Shown: positions 1-10,209, counted from the first letter of the stretch. The stretch: 64,000 nt of DNA from Pseudomonadota bacterium (GCA_037200975.1 JBBCGI010000001.1:4547716-4611715), one strand, 5' to 3'. Numbers and translations: made by a program. The notes: a model not told the origin generated them from the sequence alone.

Positions 1-137
1 TCCGGCCCGACCCGGTAGAACGAGCCGGCGAGCCCAGCGGGGATCGTTCCTTCGACTTCACAGTCCGCGATGTCGATCTCGGCGCGCAACGGCGCGAACG
101 GCCCCCGAAACATCGGATCGAGAAAACGCGGCGCCAC
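1..137 (-). CDS. Carotenoid oxygenase family protein, N-terminal part (cut by window edge)
   Basis: This is the 5' end of a gene running off the left edge; about 45 codons are visible. The reading from a GTG at 137 gives MAPRFLDPMFRGPFAPL, and later GTIPAGLAGSFYRVGP. That is the classic opening of the carotenoid cleavage dioxygenase / lignostilbene dioxygenase (RPE65) family: an N-P-hydrophobic-x-G-x-F-A-P stretch, then G-x-I/L-P-x-x-L-x-G-x-F/Y-x-R-x-G-P. These non-haem iron enzymes oxidatively cleave C=C bonds of carotenoids, stilbenes or related phenolics; the four iron histidines lie beyond the window. An ATG at 113 is an alternative start. The gene begins 3 nt after the stop of the MFS gene upstream, so the two are probably cotranscribed. 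The substrate cannot be told from this fragment. Confidence 0.75.
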   Translation of the reverse strand, partial: MAPRFLDPMFRGPFAPLRAEIDIADCEVEGTIPAGLAGSFYRVGP

Positions 138-140
138 GGC

Positions 141-1520
141 TCAGCCATGCCAGGCGCGTGCGCGTTCGAACGCCTGCGCGTACGGTTTGAGGCCCTTCCA
201 GAAAATGAACACCGCGAGCGGTCCGAACACCGCGTGTGTCAGCGCGAGCGAGTAACGCACCGCGCCGGGATCCGCAAACACGCTGTCGTTGAGCCAGCCG
301 ATGAACGGCGGGCCGATGGCGGCGCCCACCGTGAACACGAACAGGAACGATGCGGTGATCTGGCCGCGCATCTCGTTCGGCACGATGGACTGGAAAGCCG
401 CGTTCAGCGGCCCCGTGCCGATGCTGATGAGCGAGGTGCTCAGCACCGACATCACCAGTGCCAGATATGGATTGGGCACCAGCGCGAACCCGATCGCGAA
501 GGGCAGGTGCAGCAGCGAGCCGTAGAACACCACGCGCAGATTCGCGTCCGGCACGCCGCGTTTCGCCAGCCGTTCGGCGAGCCACCCGCCGAACAACAGG
601 CCCGCGGGCGCGAGAATCACCGTCAGGATGCCCTGGATGATTCCGTACTGCTGCGGCGACCAGCCGAAGGTGCGTGAGTAGAAAGGCGCCATCCAGAAGG
701 CCGCGCCCATCGCGATGCAATTGCACAGCAGTCCGAGGTACAGCGGGCCGAACGCGCTGCGGTTCTTCCAGAAGTAGCCGGTCACCTCGCGCAGCGGCAT
801 CAGCGCAATCTTCTGCGTGGTGGTGGCGGCGGCATTGCGCAGGCCGCGGCGCACCGGCTCGGTCACCGTCGCGAGCATCAGGAATGCCAGCGCAAGGTCG
901 GGGATGGCGAGCACGAGGAACACGAATTGCCATGGCCGCAGCGTCCCCACCAGCGGCAGCGTGATGTCGGGCACGCTCGAGAGCGCGCCGATCAGCGTCG
1001 CGCCCAACAACATGGCGGCGCCGAGCCCGAACATGAAGCCGATGTTCATGACCGACACGGCCTTCGCCAGTTTCGACGCAGGGAACATGTCGCCGAGCAT
1101 GGAGTAGGTAGCCGGGCCGTTACCCGCGCCGCCGACGCCGCTGGCGAGTCGCGCCAGCAACAGCATGGCTGCGGTGGCCGCGAGGCCGCTCCAGACGCTG
1201 GTGACGCCGAGCACCAGCAGCCCGAGGCCGATGATGAGCTTGCGGCTGAACCGGTCCACCAGGTATCGGCCGATGGGCAGGCTGACCAGGGCGTTGATGA
1301 ACCCGGCCGCGGTGCCGACGATCAGCGCCACCTGCAGATCCGACAGCGCCAGATCGCGCTTGATGGGTTCGATCAGCAGGCTCACGACGAATTGATTGCC
1401 GAACAGCGTCATCACGGTGAGGCCGAAGATCGTGACGCCGTACCAGGAACGCGCCGCGCTCGGCCACGGCTCGCTCGAAGCGGGCGTGATGAAAGGCTGC
1501 GGAAGGGCGTGCGTTTCCAT
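141..1520 (-). CDS. MFS transporter
   Basis: This is a major facilitator superfamily permease of about 459 residues with roughly twelve hydrophobic segments. The start at 1520 (METHALPQP) puts a short cytoplasmic tail before the first membrane helix; an ATG at 1538 is equally possible. The loop after helix 2 reads GRYLVDRFSRK, which matches the MFS motif A (G-x-x-x-D-R-x-x-R-R/K). The next gene, a carotenoid/lignostilbene-type oxygenase, starts 3 nt after its stop, so the pair may take up and cleave the same compound. That link is inferred from spacing only. The frame is open well upstream of the chosen start, but that extension is arginine/serine-rich and overlaps the divergent MetF-like gene, so it was not used. 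Confidence 0.85.
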   Translation of the reverse strand: METHALPQPFITPASSEPWPSAARSWYGVTIFGLTVMTLFGNQFVVSLLIEPIKRDLALSDLQVALIVGTAAGFINALVSLPIGRYLVDRFSRKLIIGLGLLVLGVTSVWSGLAATAAMLLLARLASGVGGAGNGPATYSMLGDMFPASKLAKAVSVMNIGFMFGLGAAMLLGATLIGALSSVPDITLPLVGTLRPWQFVFLVLAIPDLALAFLMLATVTEPVRRGLRNAAATTTQKIALMPLREVTGYFWKNRSAFGPLYLGLLCNCIAMGAAFWMAPFYSRTFGWSPQQYGIIQGILTVILAPAGLLFGGWLAERLAKRGVPDANLRVVFYGSLLHLPFAIGFALVPNPYLALVMSVLSTSLISIGTGPLNAAFQSIVPNEMRGQITASFLFVFTVGAAIGPPFIGWLNDSVFADPGAVRYSLALTHAVFGPLAVFIFWKGLKPYAQAFERARAWHG

Positions 1521-1674
1521 CGTGGTGTCCACCGGCATCGTACCGACAACGCGGGCCACGGCGTTTGCGCTGTGCATCGAGTTTTCGTTCGCGGCGGATG
1601 CGACGCGAAAACCGATGGCTCTCATCCGCACAAGCAATTTCATCGCACGCGCACGCGCACGTACCGTGCGCCGC

Positions 1675-2610
1675 ATGAATGCACACATGCAGCCGTCGCA
1701 GACCGATACCCACGCCCTCAAGCAACGCCTGCGCGAGTTCGTCGCGGCGGGTTCGACCGAGGTCACGCCGCATGACGAGGCGCGGCTTGACGAATTTGCA
1801 CGCCTGATCCCGCCCAGCATGTGTGTGTATGTGGCGCACACGCCGAAGGCCAGCCTCGAGGACGTGGTGCGCGTGGCGCTGCGGCTGCGCGCGCACGGCC
1901 TCAGTGTTTCACCACATATCGTGGCGCGGCGCGTGGACGATCTCGACGGGCTGCGTGGCGCGCTGCGGAAACTCGTGTCGGCCGGCGTCGAGCAGATCCT
2001 GCTCATCGCCGGTGATCGCGCGGCTTCGCAGGGCTGCTTCACGAGCACGCTCGAATTGCTCGAGTCGCGCGTCACGCTCGATGCCGGTATCCACCGGATC
2101 GGAGTGGCCGGTCATCCGGAGGGCCACCCGGTCGTGCCGGAGGCCACGCTGTGGGAGGCACTCGCGCAAAAGCAGGCTTTCGCCGCGGCCAGTGGTACCC
2201 GGATGCACATCGCCACGCAGTTCGGCTTCGACGCGCGGGCGCTTGGAGTCTGGGAACGAGGCCTCGCCGCGCGGGGCATCACCCTGCCTATCCACGCGGG
2301 TGTCGCCGGACCCACGCCGCTGACGCGCCTGCTCAAGTACGCGATGCAATGCGGTGTCGGTGCCTCGCTCCAGGCAGTGACGGGAAATTCCTTAACTATC
2401 GGGCGCTTACCCCACCTCGTAACGCGGGTCGATGAAATGCTGCTGGGCGTTTATGCGGCCAAGCAAGCAACCCCTGATTCGCGTATCTTTGCGCCCCATT
2501 TCTTCGCGTTCGGCGGCGTTCTGGAGACGGCGCGCTGGCTGCGGGCGGTGACCGACGGGTCGTTCGAGCTCAATGAGTCCGGAACGGGGTTCGCCGATAT
2601 CGACACATAA
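1675..2610 (+). CDS. Methylenetetrahydrofolate reductase-like protein (first copy)
   Basis: A protein of about 311 residues with the single TIM-barrel/FAD domain of the MetF family. Visible family-like segments are the strand-end GVEQILLIAGDR, then GHPEGHPVV, then IATQFGFDA and GITLPIHAGVAGP. They correspond to the MetF 'GD', 'YPEgHP', 'Q..FD' and 'PI..G..P' positions. MetF enzymes interconvert 5-methyl- and 5,10-methylene-tetrahydrofolate. The start at 1675 (MNAHMQPSQ) was chosen because the open frame upstream overlaps the promoter and coding region of the divergent MFS gene. A PfkB kinase follows after 20 nt and metK after that, so it opens a one-carbon/SAM operon. A second, different MetF-like gene lies at 13329. 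This copy is more divergent and could work in the oxidative direction during demethylation; that is inference. Confidence 0.75.
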   Translation: MNAHMQPSQTDTHALKQRLREFVAAGSTEVTPHDEARLDEFARLIPPSMCVYVAHTPKASLEDVVRVALRLRAHGLSVSPHIVARRVDDLDGLRGALRKLVSAGVEQILLIAGDRAASQGCFTSTLELLESRVTLDAGIHRIGVAGHPEGHPVVPEATLWEALAQKQAFAAASGTRMHIATQFGFDARALGVWERGLAARGITLPIHAGVAGPTPLTRLLKYAMQCGVGASLQAVTGNSLTIGRLPHLVTRVDEMLLGVYAAKQATPDSRIFAPHFFAFGGVLETARWLRAVTDGSFELNESGTGFADIDT

Positions 2611-2630
2611 AGGATTGGCCTGGATTCGGC

Positions 2631-3590
2631 ATGGCGGCAATAGACAAGAGCGCTCTCATCTGCGGATCGGTTGCCTACGACACCATCATGGTGTTCCCGG
2701 ACCGCTTTCAGAAACACATCCTCGCCGACAAGCTGCACATGCTGAACGTCGCCTTCCTGGTGCCGCAGATGCGGCGCGAGTTCGGCGGCTGCGCGGGCAA
2801 CATCGCCTACAACCTCAAGTTGCTCGGCGACACGGGCTACCCCATGGGCGGTATCGGCTCGGATTTCGCGCCGTACCGGGAGTGGATGCAGAAGGTCGGG
2901 ATGTCCGGGAAGTATCTCGTGACCATCCCCGAGGAACATTGCGCCCAGGCGTTCATCACCACCGACCTCGATTCCAACCAGATCACCGCCTTCCATCCCG
3001 GCGCCATGAACCATTCGCATCGCATCAAGGTGCCGGCGAATGACGGTATATCGATCGGTGTTATCGCCCCGGACAGCCGCGAAGGCATGCTGCAGCACGC
3101 CGAGCAGTTCAAGGCCGCCAACATCCCGTTCATCTTCGATCCGGGCCAGGCGATGCCGCTGTTCGCCGGCGACGATTTCAAGCGCTTCATCTCGATTGCG
3201 GATTGGCTGGCGGTCAACGATTACGAATGGGCCCTGTTGCAGGAACGCACCGGCTGGAACGAAGCCGACGTGTGCAAACACGTCAAGGCGCTGATCATCA
3301 CGCGCGGCGGCGAGGGCTCGGTGATCCACGCCAATGGCAAGGTCCATCACATCCCGTGTGCGCCGGCGCGCGAAGTCGTCGATCCGACCGGTTGCGGCGA
3401 CGCCTACCGCGCGGGCCTGATTCACGGCATCCTTCGCGGACTCGACTGGGACACCACGGGGCGTATCGCTTCGCTCATGGGCGCCATCAAGATCGCCGTT
3501 CGCGGCACGCAGAACCATACATTCACGGCGGCGGGGTTCGCGCAAATGTACGCGGCCGCTTTCGGCGCACCGTTGCGCGCCGCCAGTTAG
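2631..3590 (+). CDS. PfkB-family sugar kinase, probable adenosine kinase
   Basis: A ribokinase/PfkB-fold kinase of 319 residues. The substrate-side motif FGGCAGN is at residues 51-57. The PfkB C-terminal signature DPTGCGD is at about residues 251-257, with the last Asp as the catalytic base and the glycines forming the anion hole. It sits between a MetF-like gene (20 nt upstream) and metK (22 nt downstream), in the same transcription unit as ahcY. SAH hydrolase releases adenosine and homocysteine, so an adenosine kinase that removes adenosine and pulls the reaction forward is the most sensible role. The motifs alone only prove the PfkB family. Confidence 0.8.
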   Translation: MAAIDKSALICGSVAYDTIMVFPDRFQKHILADKLHMLNVAFLVPQMRREFGGCAGNIAYNLKLLGDTGYPMGGIGSDFAPYREWMQKVGMSGKYLVTIPEEHCAQAFITTDLDSNQITAFHPGAMNHSHRIKVPANDGISIGVIAPDSREGMLQHAEQFKAANIPFIFDPGQAMPLFAGDDFKRFISIADWLAVNDYEWALLQERTGWNEADVCKHVKALIITRGGEGSVIHANGKVHHIPCAPAREVVDPTGCGDAYRAGLIHGILRGLDWDTTGRIASLMGAIKIAVRGTQNHTFTAAGFAQMYAAAFGAPLRAAS

Positions 3591-3612
3591 GACATCAGGC
3601 AAGAGGTAGGCA

Positions 3613-4788
3613 ATGAGCAGTTTTCTGTTTACGTCGGAGTCGGTTTCTGAAGGCCACCCGGACAAGGTCGCGGACCAGATTTCGGACGCGGTGCTCGATG
3701 CGTTGCTGACGCAGGACAAGTTCTCGCGCGTCGGCGCCGAGACGCTCTGCAATACCGGTCTGGTCGTGCTCGCCGGTGAGATCACCACGAAGGCCGTGGT
3801 CGATTTCCACGCCATCACGCGCGACACCATCAAGGACATCGGTTACGACAACTCCGACTACGGCATCGACTACAAGGGTTGCGCCGTGCTCGTGGCCTAC
3901 GACAAGCAGTCCCCGGACATCGCCCAGGGCGTGGATGAAGGCAAGGGCCTGAACCTCGAACAGGGCGCCGGCGACCAGGGCATGATGTTCGGCTACGCGT
4001 GCACCGAGACCGAGAGCCTCATGCCGCTGCCTATCTACCTCTCGCACCGGCTGGTGGAGAAGCAGGCGCAGCTGCGCAAGAACGGCAAGCTCAAGTGGCT
4101 GCGCCCGGATGCGAAGTCGCAGGTCACGGTGAAGTATGTCGACGGCAAGCCGTCGGAGATCGACACCATCGTGTTGTCGACCCAGCATCATCCGGAAGTC
4201 GAGCACAAACACATCGAGCAGGCCGTGATCGAGGAGATCATCAAGCCGGTGCTGGCCGGGCAGACGCTGTCGAAGAACATCAAGTACCTGGTCAATCCGA
4301 CCGGGCGCTTCGTGATCGGCGGGCCGCAGGGCGACTGCGGGCTCACGGGCCGCAAGATCATCGTCGACACGTATGGCGGCGCCGCGCCGCATGGCGGCGG
4401 CGCGTTCTCGGGCAAGGATCCTTCGAAGGTCGATCGCTCGGCGGCCTATGCGGCACGCTATGTGGCGAAGAACATCGTCGCCGCCGGTCTCGCCAGCAAG
4501 GCGCAGGTGCAGATTTCGTACGCGATCGGCGTGGCCCAGCCCACCAGCGTCATGGTCACCACCTTCGGCACCGGCAAGGTCTCGGACGAGAAGCTCGAAG
4601 CGCTGGTCCGCCAGCATTTCGATCTGCGCCCGAAGGGTATCGTGCAGATGCTCGACCTGCTGCGTCCCATCTACAAGAAGACCGCCGCGTACGGCCACTT
4701 CGGCCGCAACGAGCCGGAATTCACCTGGGAAAAGACCGACAAGGCCGCGGCTCTCGCCGCGGATGCCGGAATTCGCAAGACCGCGTAA
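3613..4788 (+). CDS. metK: S-adenosylmethionine synthetase
   Basis: Makes SAM from methionine and ATP in the cytoplasm. The 391 residues match the usual bacterial length. Diagnostic motifs are present: SEGHPDK near residue 15 (ATP/phosphate), [12 protein letters not shown] from about residue 118 (MetK signature 1), and [16 protein letters not shown] from about residue 261 (signature 2, the P-loop-like stretch). The start at 3613 has an AGAGG ribosome-binding site just upstream. It lies in a plus-strand block with the putative adenosine kinase before it and the SAH-riboswitch-controlled ahcY after it, so the SAM cycle enzymes are encoded together. Confidence 0.97.
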   Translation: MSSFLFTSESVSEGHPDKVADQISDAVLDALLTQDKFSRVGAETLCNTGLVVLAGEITTKAVVDFHAITRDTIKDIGYDNSDYGIDYKGCAVLVAYDKQSPDIAQGVDEGKGLNLEQGAGDQGMMFGYACTETESLMPLPIYLSHRLVEKQAQLRKNGKLKWLRPDAKSQVTVKYVDGKPSEIDTIVLSTQHHPEVEHKHIEQAVIEEIIKPVLAGQTLSKNIKYLVNPTGRFVIGGPQGDCGLTGRKIIVDTYGGAAPHGGGAFSGKDPSKVDRSAAYAARYVAKNIVAAGLASKAQVQISYAIGVAQPTSVMVTTFGTGKVSDEKLEALVRQHFDLRPKGIVQMLDLLRPIYKKTAAYGHFGRNEPEFTWEKTDKAAALAADAGIRKTA

Positions 4789-4808
4789 CGTTTCCAAAGG
4801 CGGTTCTA

Positions 4809-4874
4809 CCGAGGAGCGCTGCAGCGTCATGGACGCGAGGCTCGGAGGATCGCCGATCGATTCCAACGGCGCTC
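4809..4874 (+). promoter_or_regulatory. S-adenosylhomocysteine (SAH) riboswitch
   Basis: This lies in the 117-nt gap between metK and ahcY. The conserved core CCGAGGAGCGCTGC is at 4809-4822. Helix P1 is CCGAG 4809-4813 paired with CTCGG 4841-4845. Helix P2 is GCGTC 4824-4828 paired with GACGC 4832-4836. The pseudoknot GAGCGC 4814-4819 pairs perfectly with GCGCTC 4869-4874. This layout is the published SAH riboswitch consensus, which is typically found in front of ahcY and turns expression on when SAH is high. There is no U-rich terminator before the ATG at 4906, so control is probably through access to the ribosome-binding site (GAGAGG, 4896-4901). Confidence 0.94.
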
Positions 4875-4905
4875 TCTAACTTTAGAAACTAGATAGAGAG
4901 GTTTT

Positions 4906-6324
<1,419 letters not shown>

Positions 6325-6340
6325 GCAAACAAGGGAAACT

Positions 6341-7216
6341 GTGACGGCCAGGATTCTCGACGGAAAAGCCGTCGCAGCAAGTGAAAGAGTGAAGTCGGCG
6401 GCGCGAGCCGCCGACTTCGTTTCGAAGTACGGCCGCGCGCCGGGCCTGGCGGTGGTGAAGGTGGGCGAAGACCCGGCCTCCGCGGTTTATGTGCGTAACA
6501 AGCGCAAGGCCTGCGAGGAGTGCGGCATCGCCTCGTTCGCGCACGATCTGCCCGTGACGACCACGCGCGCCGAACTGCTCGCGCTCATCAAGGCATTGAA
6601 TGCCGATGACCGCGTCGACGGCATCCTGCTGCAGCTGCCGTTGCCGAAGGGTCTCGACAGCACCGAGATCATGGACACCATCGACCCGGCGAAGGATGTC
6701 GACGGTTTTCATCCCACCAATACCGGGTTGTTAGCCCAGAAGCGTCCGGGCCTGCGGCCGTGCACGCCGTGGGGGGTCATTCGCCTGGCCCATCATTACC
6801 AGCTCGACCTCACCGGTCTGCGCGCCGTGGTGGTGGGTGCTTCGAACATCGTCGGGCGGCCGATGGCGCTCGAGCTGCTGCTCGCGCGTTCGACGGTCAC
6901 GGTCTGTCACACGGGAACGCGCGATCTGCGCGGGGAAGTGGAGCGGGCGGATCTCGTAGTGGCCGCGGTGGGCAAGGCTGCGTACATCCCTGGTATATGG
7001 ATTCGTGATGGCGCCATCGTCATGGACGTGGGCATCAATCGTGGCGCGGACGGCAAACTCTGTGGCGACGTTGAGTACGCGGCGGCGGCCGAGCGCGCGG
7101 CGTGGATCACCCCCGTCCCGGGCGGCGTGGGACCGATGACGATCGCCATGCTTCTGTCCAATACGGTCGATGCGGCACTGGCGCGCAAGGGTGCGAAGGC
7201 CGTCTCGGGTTCGTGA
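6341..7216 (+). CDS. folD: Bifunctional methylene-THF dehydrogenase / methenyl-THF cyclohydrolase
   Basis: Converts 5,10-methylene-THF to 10-formyl-THF with NADP. The start is taken as the GTG at 6341 (VTARILDGK), which has AAGGGA 5-10 nt upstream; the product is 291 residues, normal for FolD. Motifs include the catalytic-lysine segment [14 protein letters not shown], the loop QLPLPKG, the Rossmann loop [12 protein letters not shown] and the family ending [14 protein letters not shown]. It lies in the same block as MetF-like genes and formate dehydrogenase, so a folate C1 oxidation route is nearly complete here. No formyl-THF hydrolase (purU) or formyl-THF ligase is in the window. Confidence 0.94.
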   Translation: MTARILDGKAVAASERVKSAARAADFVSKYGRAPGLAVVKVGEDPASAVYVRNKRKACEECGIASFAHDLPVTTTRAELLALIKALNADDRVDGILLQLPLPKGLDSTEIMDTIDPAKDVDGFHPTNTGLLAQKRPGLRPCTPWGVIRLAHHYQLDLTGLRAVVVGASNIVGRPMALELLLARSTVTVCHTGTRDLRGEVERADLVVAAVGKAAYIPGIWIRDGAIVMDVGINRGADGKLCGDVEYAAAAERAAWITPVPGGVGPMTIAMLLSNTVDAALARKGAKAVSGS

Positions 7217-7242
7217 CCGCTGTGCGGGTGTAAGATGCCCGC

Positions 7243-8103
7243 ATGAAAAGCCCGGCTCATCGGGACATGCAAATCGATGCGTTGCGGGACGCAGGCAACG
7301 TGCGCCGCGCGGACGCCATCGCGGTCGAAGAACCTCTCGAAATCCGCCTGATGAGGGACGGCCTGCCCGAGGCCGACGACAACGGCGGCACCGGGCGCTC
7401 CATCTCGATCACCATGCGCACTCCCGGCCACGACGCGGAGCTCGCTGTCGGATTCCTGTACGGCGAAGGGCTGCTGCGCGAAGCGCGCGACATCGTCGAT
7501 GTCGGCTTCTGCGGCCCCACCGGCAATGTGATTCGTATCCGGGCGCGCGCCGATCTGCCACTCGACCTGGCACGACTCGCGCGCAATTTCTACACCACCT
7601 CGAGCTGCGGCGTGTGCGGCAAGGCGTCCATCGAAGCGGTCAGCGCCAATGCCGGCCCGCGGCGCATCGACAGCGACCTGGTAGTTAGGGAGTCCGTATT
7701 ACGCGGGCTGCCGGATGCCTTGCGCGCCTCCCAGACCGGTTTCGCGGAAACCGGCGGCATGCATGCGGTCGGCCTGTTCAGCGCGGAAGGTGAGTTGCTC
7801 GCCAGCCGCGAAGACGTCGGCCGTCACAATGCGATGGACAAACTGGTCGGTGCCGCTTTGCGCGACGGGCAGCTGCCGTGGAAAGACCGCGTCGTGTTGC
7901 TGTCGGGACGCGCGAGTTTCGAGTTGCTGCAGAAGGCGATGATGGCGGGCGCCCCGGTGGTTGCCGCCATCGGCGCGCCGTCCACACTCGCAGTCGAGTT
8001 GGCTGAATCGGCAGGCATCACACTGGTCGCCTTTCTGCGCGATGCGGGGTGCAATGTGTATTGCCACCCCATCCGCGTGCGTGCGGGCCGGGGCGAGTCG
8101 TGA
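7243..8103 (+). CDS. fdhD: Formate dehydrogenase accessory sulfurtransferase FdhD
   Basis: FdhD passes sulfur from a cysteine desulfurase to the bis-MGD molybdenum cofactor, which formate dehydrogenases need for activity. The 286-residue product has the family features: an N-terminal EPLEIR strand, TPGHDAELAVGFLYGEGLL, the persulfide-carrying SSCGVCGK motif (two cysteines), and the C-terminal EDVGRHNAMDKLVG and GRASFELLQK segments. The next gene, fdsG, starts inside its stop codon, so it is translationally coupled to the formate dehydrogenase subunits it matures. Confidence 0.94.
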   Translation: MKSPAHRDMQIDALRDAGNVRRADAIAVEEPLEIRLMRDGLPEADDNGGTGRSISITMRTPGHDAELAVGFLYGEGLLREARDIVDVGFCGPTGNVIRIRARADLPLDLARLARNFYTTSSCGVCGKASIEAVSANAGPRRIDSDLVVRESVLRGLPDALRASQTGFAETGGMHAVGLFSAEGELLASREDVGRHNAMDKLVGAALRDGQLPWKDRVVLLSGRASFELLQKAMMAGAPVVAAIGAPSTLAVELAESAGITLVAFLRDAGCNVYCHPIRVRAGRGES

Positions 8104-8579
8104 GTGAGCCGGATGACAAGGTGAGGCGAGTGGTGGCGGGCGCGGTTCAGCGCCACGCGGGCGAGAACGGACCGCTGCTCGAAATCCTGCATGCGGTGCA
8201 GAACGAGCTGGGCTGCGTGCCGGGCGAGGCGATCGCGCCGCTGGCCGATGCGCTGAATCTCTCGCGCGCCGAAGTGCACGGCGTGGTGAGTTTCTATCAT
8301 CACTTCCGCGCGGCGGCGCCTGGGCGCTACGTGGTGCAGTTGTGCCGCGCCGAAGCCTGCCAGTCGATGAATGCGCAGGCCACCGAAACTCGCGCCAGGG
8401 AATTGCTGGGCGTGGACATGGGTTCGACCACCGCGGATGGCCGCGTCACGCTCGAGGCCGTGTACTGCCTGGGCAACTGCGCCTGCGCGCCGTCGATCAT
8501 GGTGAACGGCGAATTGCACGGCCGCGTGACTCCGGAACGGTTCGCCGAGCTCGCCGCGGAGTGGGGGCAGCGTTCATGA
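8100..8579 (+). CDS. fdsG: NAD-dependent formate dehydrogenase gamma subunit (NuoE-like)
   Basis: A 159-residue protein of the 24-kDa NADH dehydrogenase (NuoE/HoxE) family. It carries one 2Fe-2S cluster in the diaphorase part of the soluble FdsGBA formate dehydrogenase. The thioredoxin-like cluster ligands are visible as LCRAEAC and, 36 residues later, CLGNCAC. The GTG start at 8100 overlaps the fdhD stop (GTGA). The downstream ATG of fdsB overlaps its own stop (ATGA). These overlaps argue for strict co-translation of fdhD-fdsG-fdsB. Confidence 0.91.
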   Translation: MSEPDDKVRRVVAGAVQRHAGENGPLLEILHAVQNELGCVPGEAIAPLADALNLSRAEVHGVVSFYHHFRAAAPGRYVVQLCRAEACQSMNAQATETRARELLGVDMGSTTADGRVTLEAVYCLGNCACAPSIMVNGELHGRVTPERFAELAAEWGQRS

Positions 8580-10120
8580 ACGCTCCCGTCACCGTGTACG
8601 TGCCGGCGGATGCCGGTGCCCTGTCGCTGGGCGCGGATCGCGTGGCGTCTGCCATCGTCGCGGGCGCGAGCGCGCGTGGTCAGAATGTGAACCTGGTGCG
8701 CAACGGTTCGCGCGGCCTGTACTGGCTCGAGCCGCTCGTTGAAGTGGTCACGCCCGCGGGGCGCGTGGCCTACGGTCCGGTGAATGCCGGCGACGTGACC
8801 GCGCTGCTCGAAGCCGGGCTGCTCGAAGGAGCGCCGCATGCGCTGCGACGGGGTGACATCGAATCACTCGACTGGCTCAAGAGCCAGCAGCGGCTGACGG
8901 GCGCGCGGCTGGGCATCGTGAATCCGGCCGACATCGACGACTACATTGCGCATGGCGGTTACATCGGCCTATCTACCGCGTTGACGCTGGCGCCGGCCGC
9001 GATCGTCAAGATGATCACGGATTCCGGATTGCGGGGACGGGGTGGGGCCGCGTTTCCCACCGGCATCAAGTGGCAGACGGTGCTCGATCAGCCCGTGGCG
9101 CAGAAATACATCGCCTGCAATGCCGACGAGGGCGATTCGGGCACGTTCTCCGATCGCATGCTGATGGAAGGCGATCCGTTCGCCTTGATCGAAGGCATGA
9201 CCATCGCGGCGCGCGCCGTGGGCGCCAATCGCGGCTACATCTACCTGCGCGTCGAATATCCGCACGCCGCGCGGGCGCTGGCGAAGGCGCTGAGCGCGGC
9301 GCGAGCGCGCGGTTACCTCGGCGAAAACATCCGCGAGAGCGGCTTCAGTTTCGACATCTCCATACGGCTCGGCGCCGGCGCTTACATCTGCGGCGAAGAG
9401 ACTTCGATGCTCGAGAGTCTCGAAGGCCGGCGCGGGGAGGTGCGGGTGCGGCCGCCACTGCCGGCGATCAAGGGATTGTTCGGCCAGCCCACGGTGGTGA
9501 ACAACGTCGTGACGCTCGCGACCGTGCCCGTGGTGCTGGCGAAAGGCGCGCAGTTCTACCAGGATTTCGGCGTGGGCCGCTCGCGCGGCACGATCCCGCT
9601 GCAGCTGGCCGGCAACGTGAAACGTGGCGGCCTGGTCGAGCGTGCGTTCGGCCTCACCGTCAATCAGCTGGTGTACGACTACGGCGGCGGCAGCGCGAGC
9701 GGCCGGCCGGTGCGCGCCGTGCAGATCGGTGGCCCGCTCGGGGCCTATCTACCGGAGTCGCAGTTCGATACGCCGCTCGAATACGAAGCCTTGTCGGCGA
9801 GGAGCGCGCTGCTCGGCCACGGCGGCGTCGTGGTGTTCGACGACAGCGTCGACATGGCGAAGATGGCGCGTTATGCGCTCGAGTTCTGCGCGGTGGAATC
9901 CTGCGGCAAGTGCACGCCGTGCCGCATCGGCTCGACGCGCGGGGTCGAACTGGTGGACCGCATCGTGGCCGGAGCCAACGGCTCGCGCGCGGCGGACCTG
10001 GCGCTGCTCGATGAGCTCTGCGACACGATGTTCAACGGATCCCTGTGCGGCCTGGGCGGCATGACGCCGTTCCCCGTGCGCAGCGCCCTCAAACATTTCC
10101 GCAACGACTTCATGAAGTAA
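8576..10120 (+). CDS. fdsB: NAD-dependent formate dehydrogenase beta subunit (NuoF-like)
   Basis: The FMN- and NAD-binding diaphorase subunit, 514 residues from the ATG at 8576. NuoF-family motifs are all present: GLRGRGGAAFPTGIKW (NADH/FMN glycine-rich loop), CNADEGDSGTFSDR (FMN), GAGAYICGEETSML, and the C-terminal 4Fe-4S site ESCGKCTPCRIG plus a later cysteine in GSLCGLGG. It takes electrons from the FdsA iron-sulfur chain and reduces NAD. The stop codon at 10118-10120 lies inside the left arm of a long perfect palindrome that separates it from fdsA. Confidence 0.93.
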   Translation: MNAPVTVYVPADAGALSLGADRVASAIVAGASARGQNVNLVRNGSRGLYWLEPLVEVVTPAGRVAYGPVNAGDVTALLEAGLLEGAPHALRRGDIESLDWLKSQQRLTGARLGIVNPADIDDYIAHGGYIGLSTALTLAPAAIVKMITDSGLRGRGGAAFPTGIKWQTVLDQPVAQKYIACNADEGDSGTFSDRMLMEGDPFALIEGMTIAARAVGANRGYIYLRVEYPHAARALAKALSAARARGYLGENIRESGFSFDISIRLGAGAYICGEETSMLESLEGRRGEVRVRPPLPAIKGLFGQPTVVNNVVTLATVPVVLAKGAQFYQDFGVGRSRGTIPLQLAGNVKRGGLVERAFGLTVNQLVYDYGGGSASGRPVRAVQIGGPLGAYLPESQFDTPLEYEALSARSALLGHGGVVVFDDSVDMAKMARYALEFCAVESCGKCTPCRIGSTRGVELVDRIVAGANGSRAADLALLDELCDTMFNGSLCGLGGMTPFPVRSALKHFRNDFMK

Positions 10121-10198
10121 AAGGGGACATGCCTATTTATTGAAGGTGCCGCGTGACACCAGGTTACGTCGCCAATAAATAGGCATGTCCCCTTTTAC
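10117..10198. repeat. Long perfect inverted repeat between fdsB and fdsA
   Basis: Two 26-nt arms, 10117-10142 and 10173-10198, are exact reverse complements; the left arm opens GTAAAAGGGGACATGCC. They are separated by a 30-nt spacer that contains a smaller GGTG...CACC stem. The left arm includes the fdsB TAA stop. The right arm ends 11 nt before the fdsA ATG, just upstream of its GGAGG. In RNA this would be a very stable hairpin in the middle of the operon. It is not a classical terminator because no T-run follows the right arm. The arm sequence differs from the RAYT-linked REP family elsewhere in the window, though the spacer shares GGTG-type bases with it. Confidence 0.92.
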
Positions 10199-10209
10199 GG
10201 AGGACTGAT

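Noticed and set aside
1521-2075. Open upstream extension of the left MFS gene
   Set aside because: It overlaps the divergent MetF-like gene and has only Ser/Arg-rich shadow composition.
3591-3612. SAM riboswitch upstream of metK
   Set aside because: Only 22 nt separate the kinase stop from metK; there is no room for any SAM riboswitch class.
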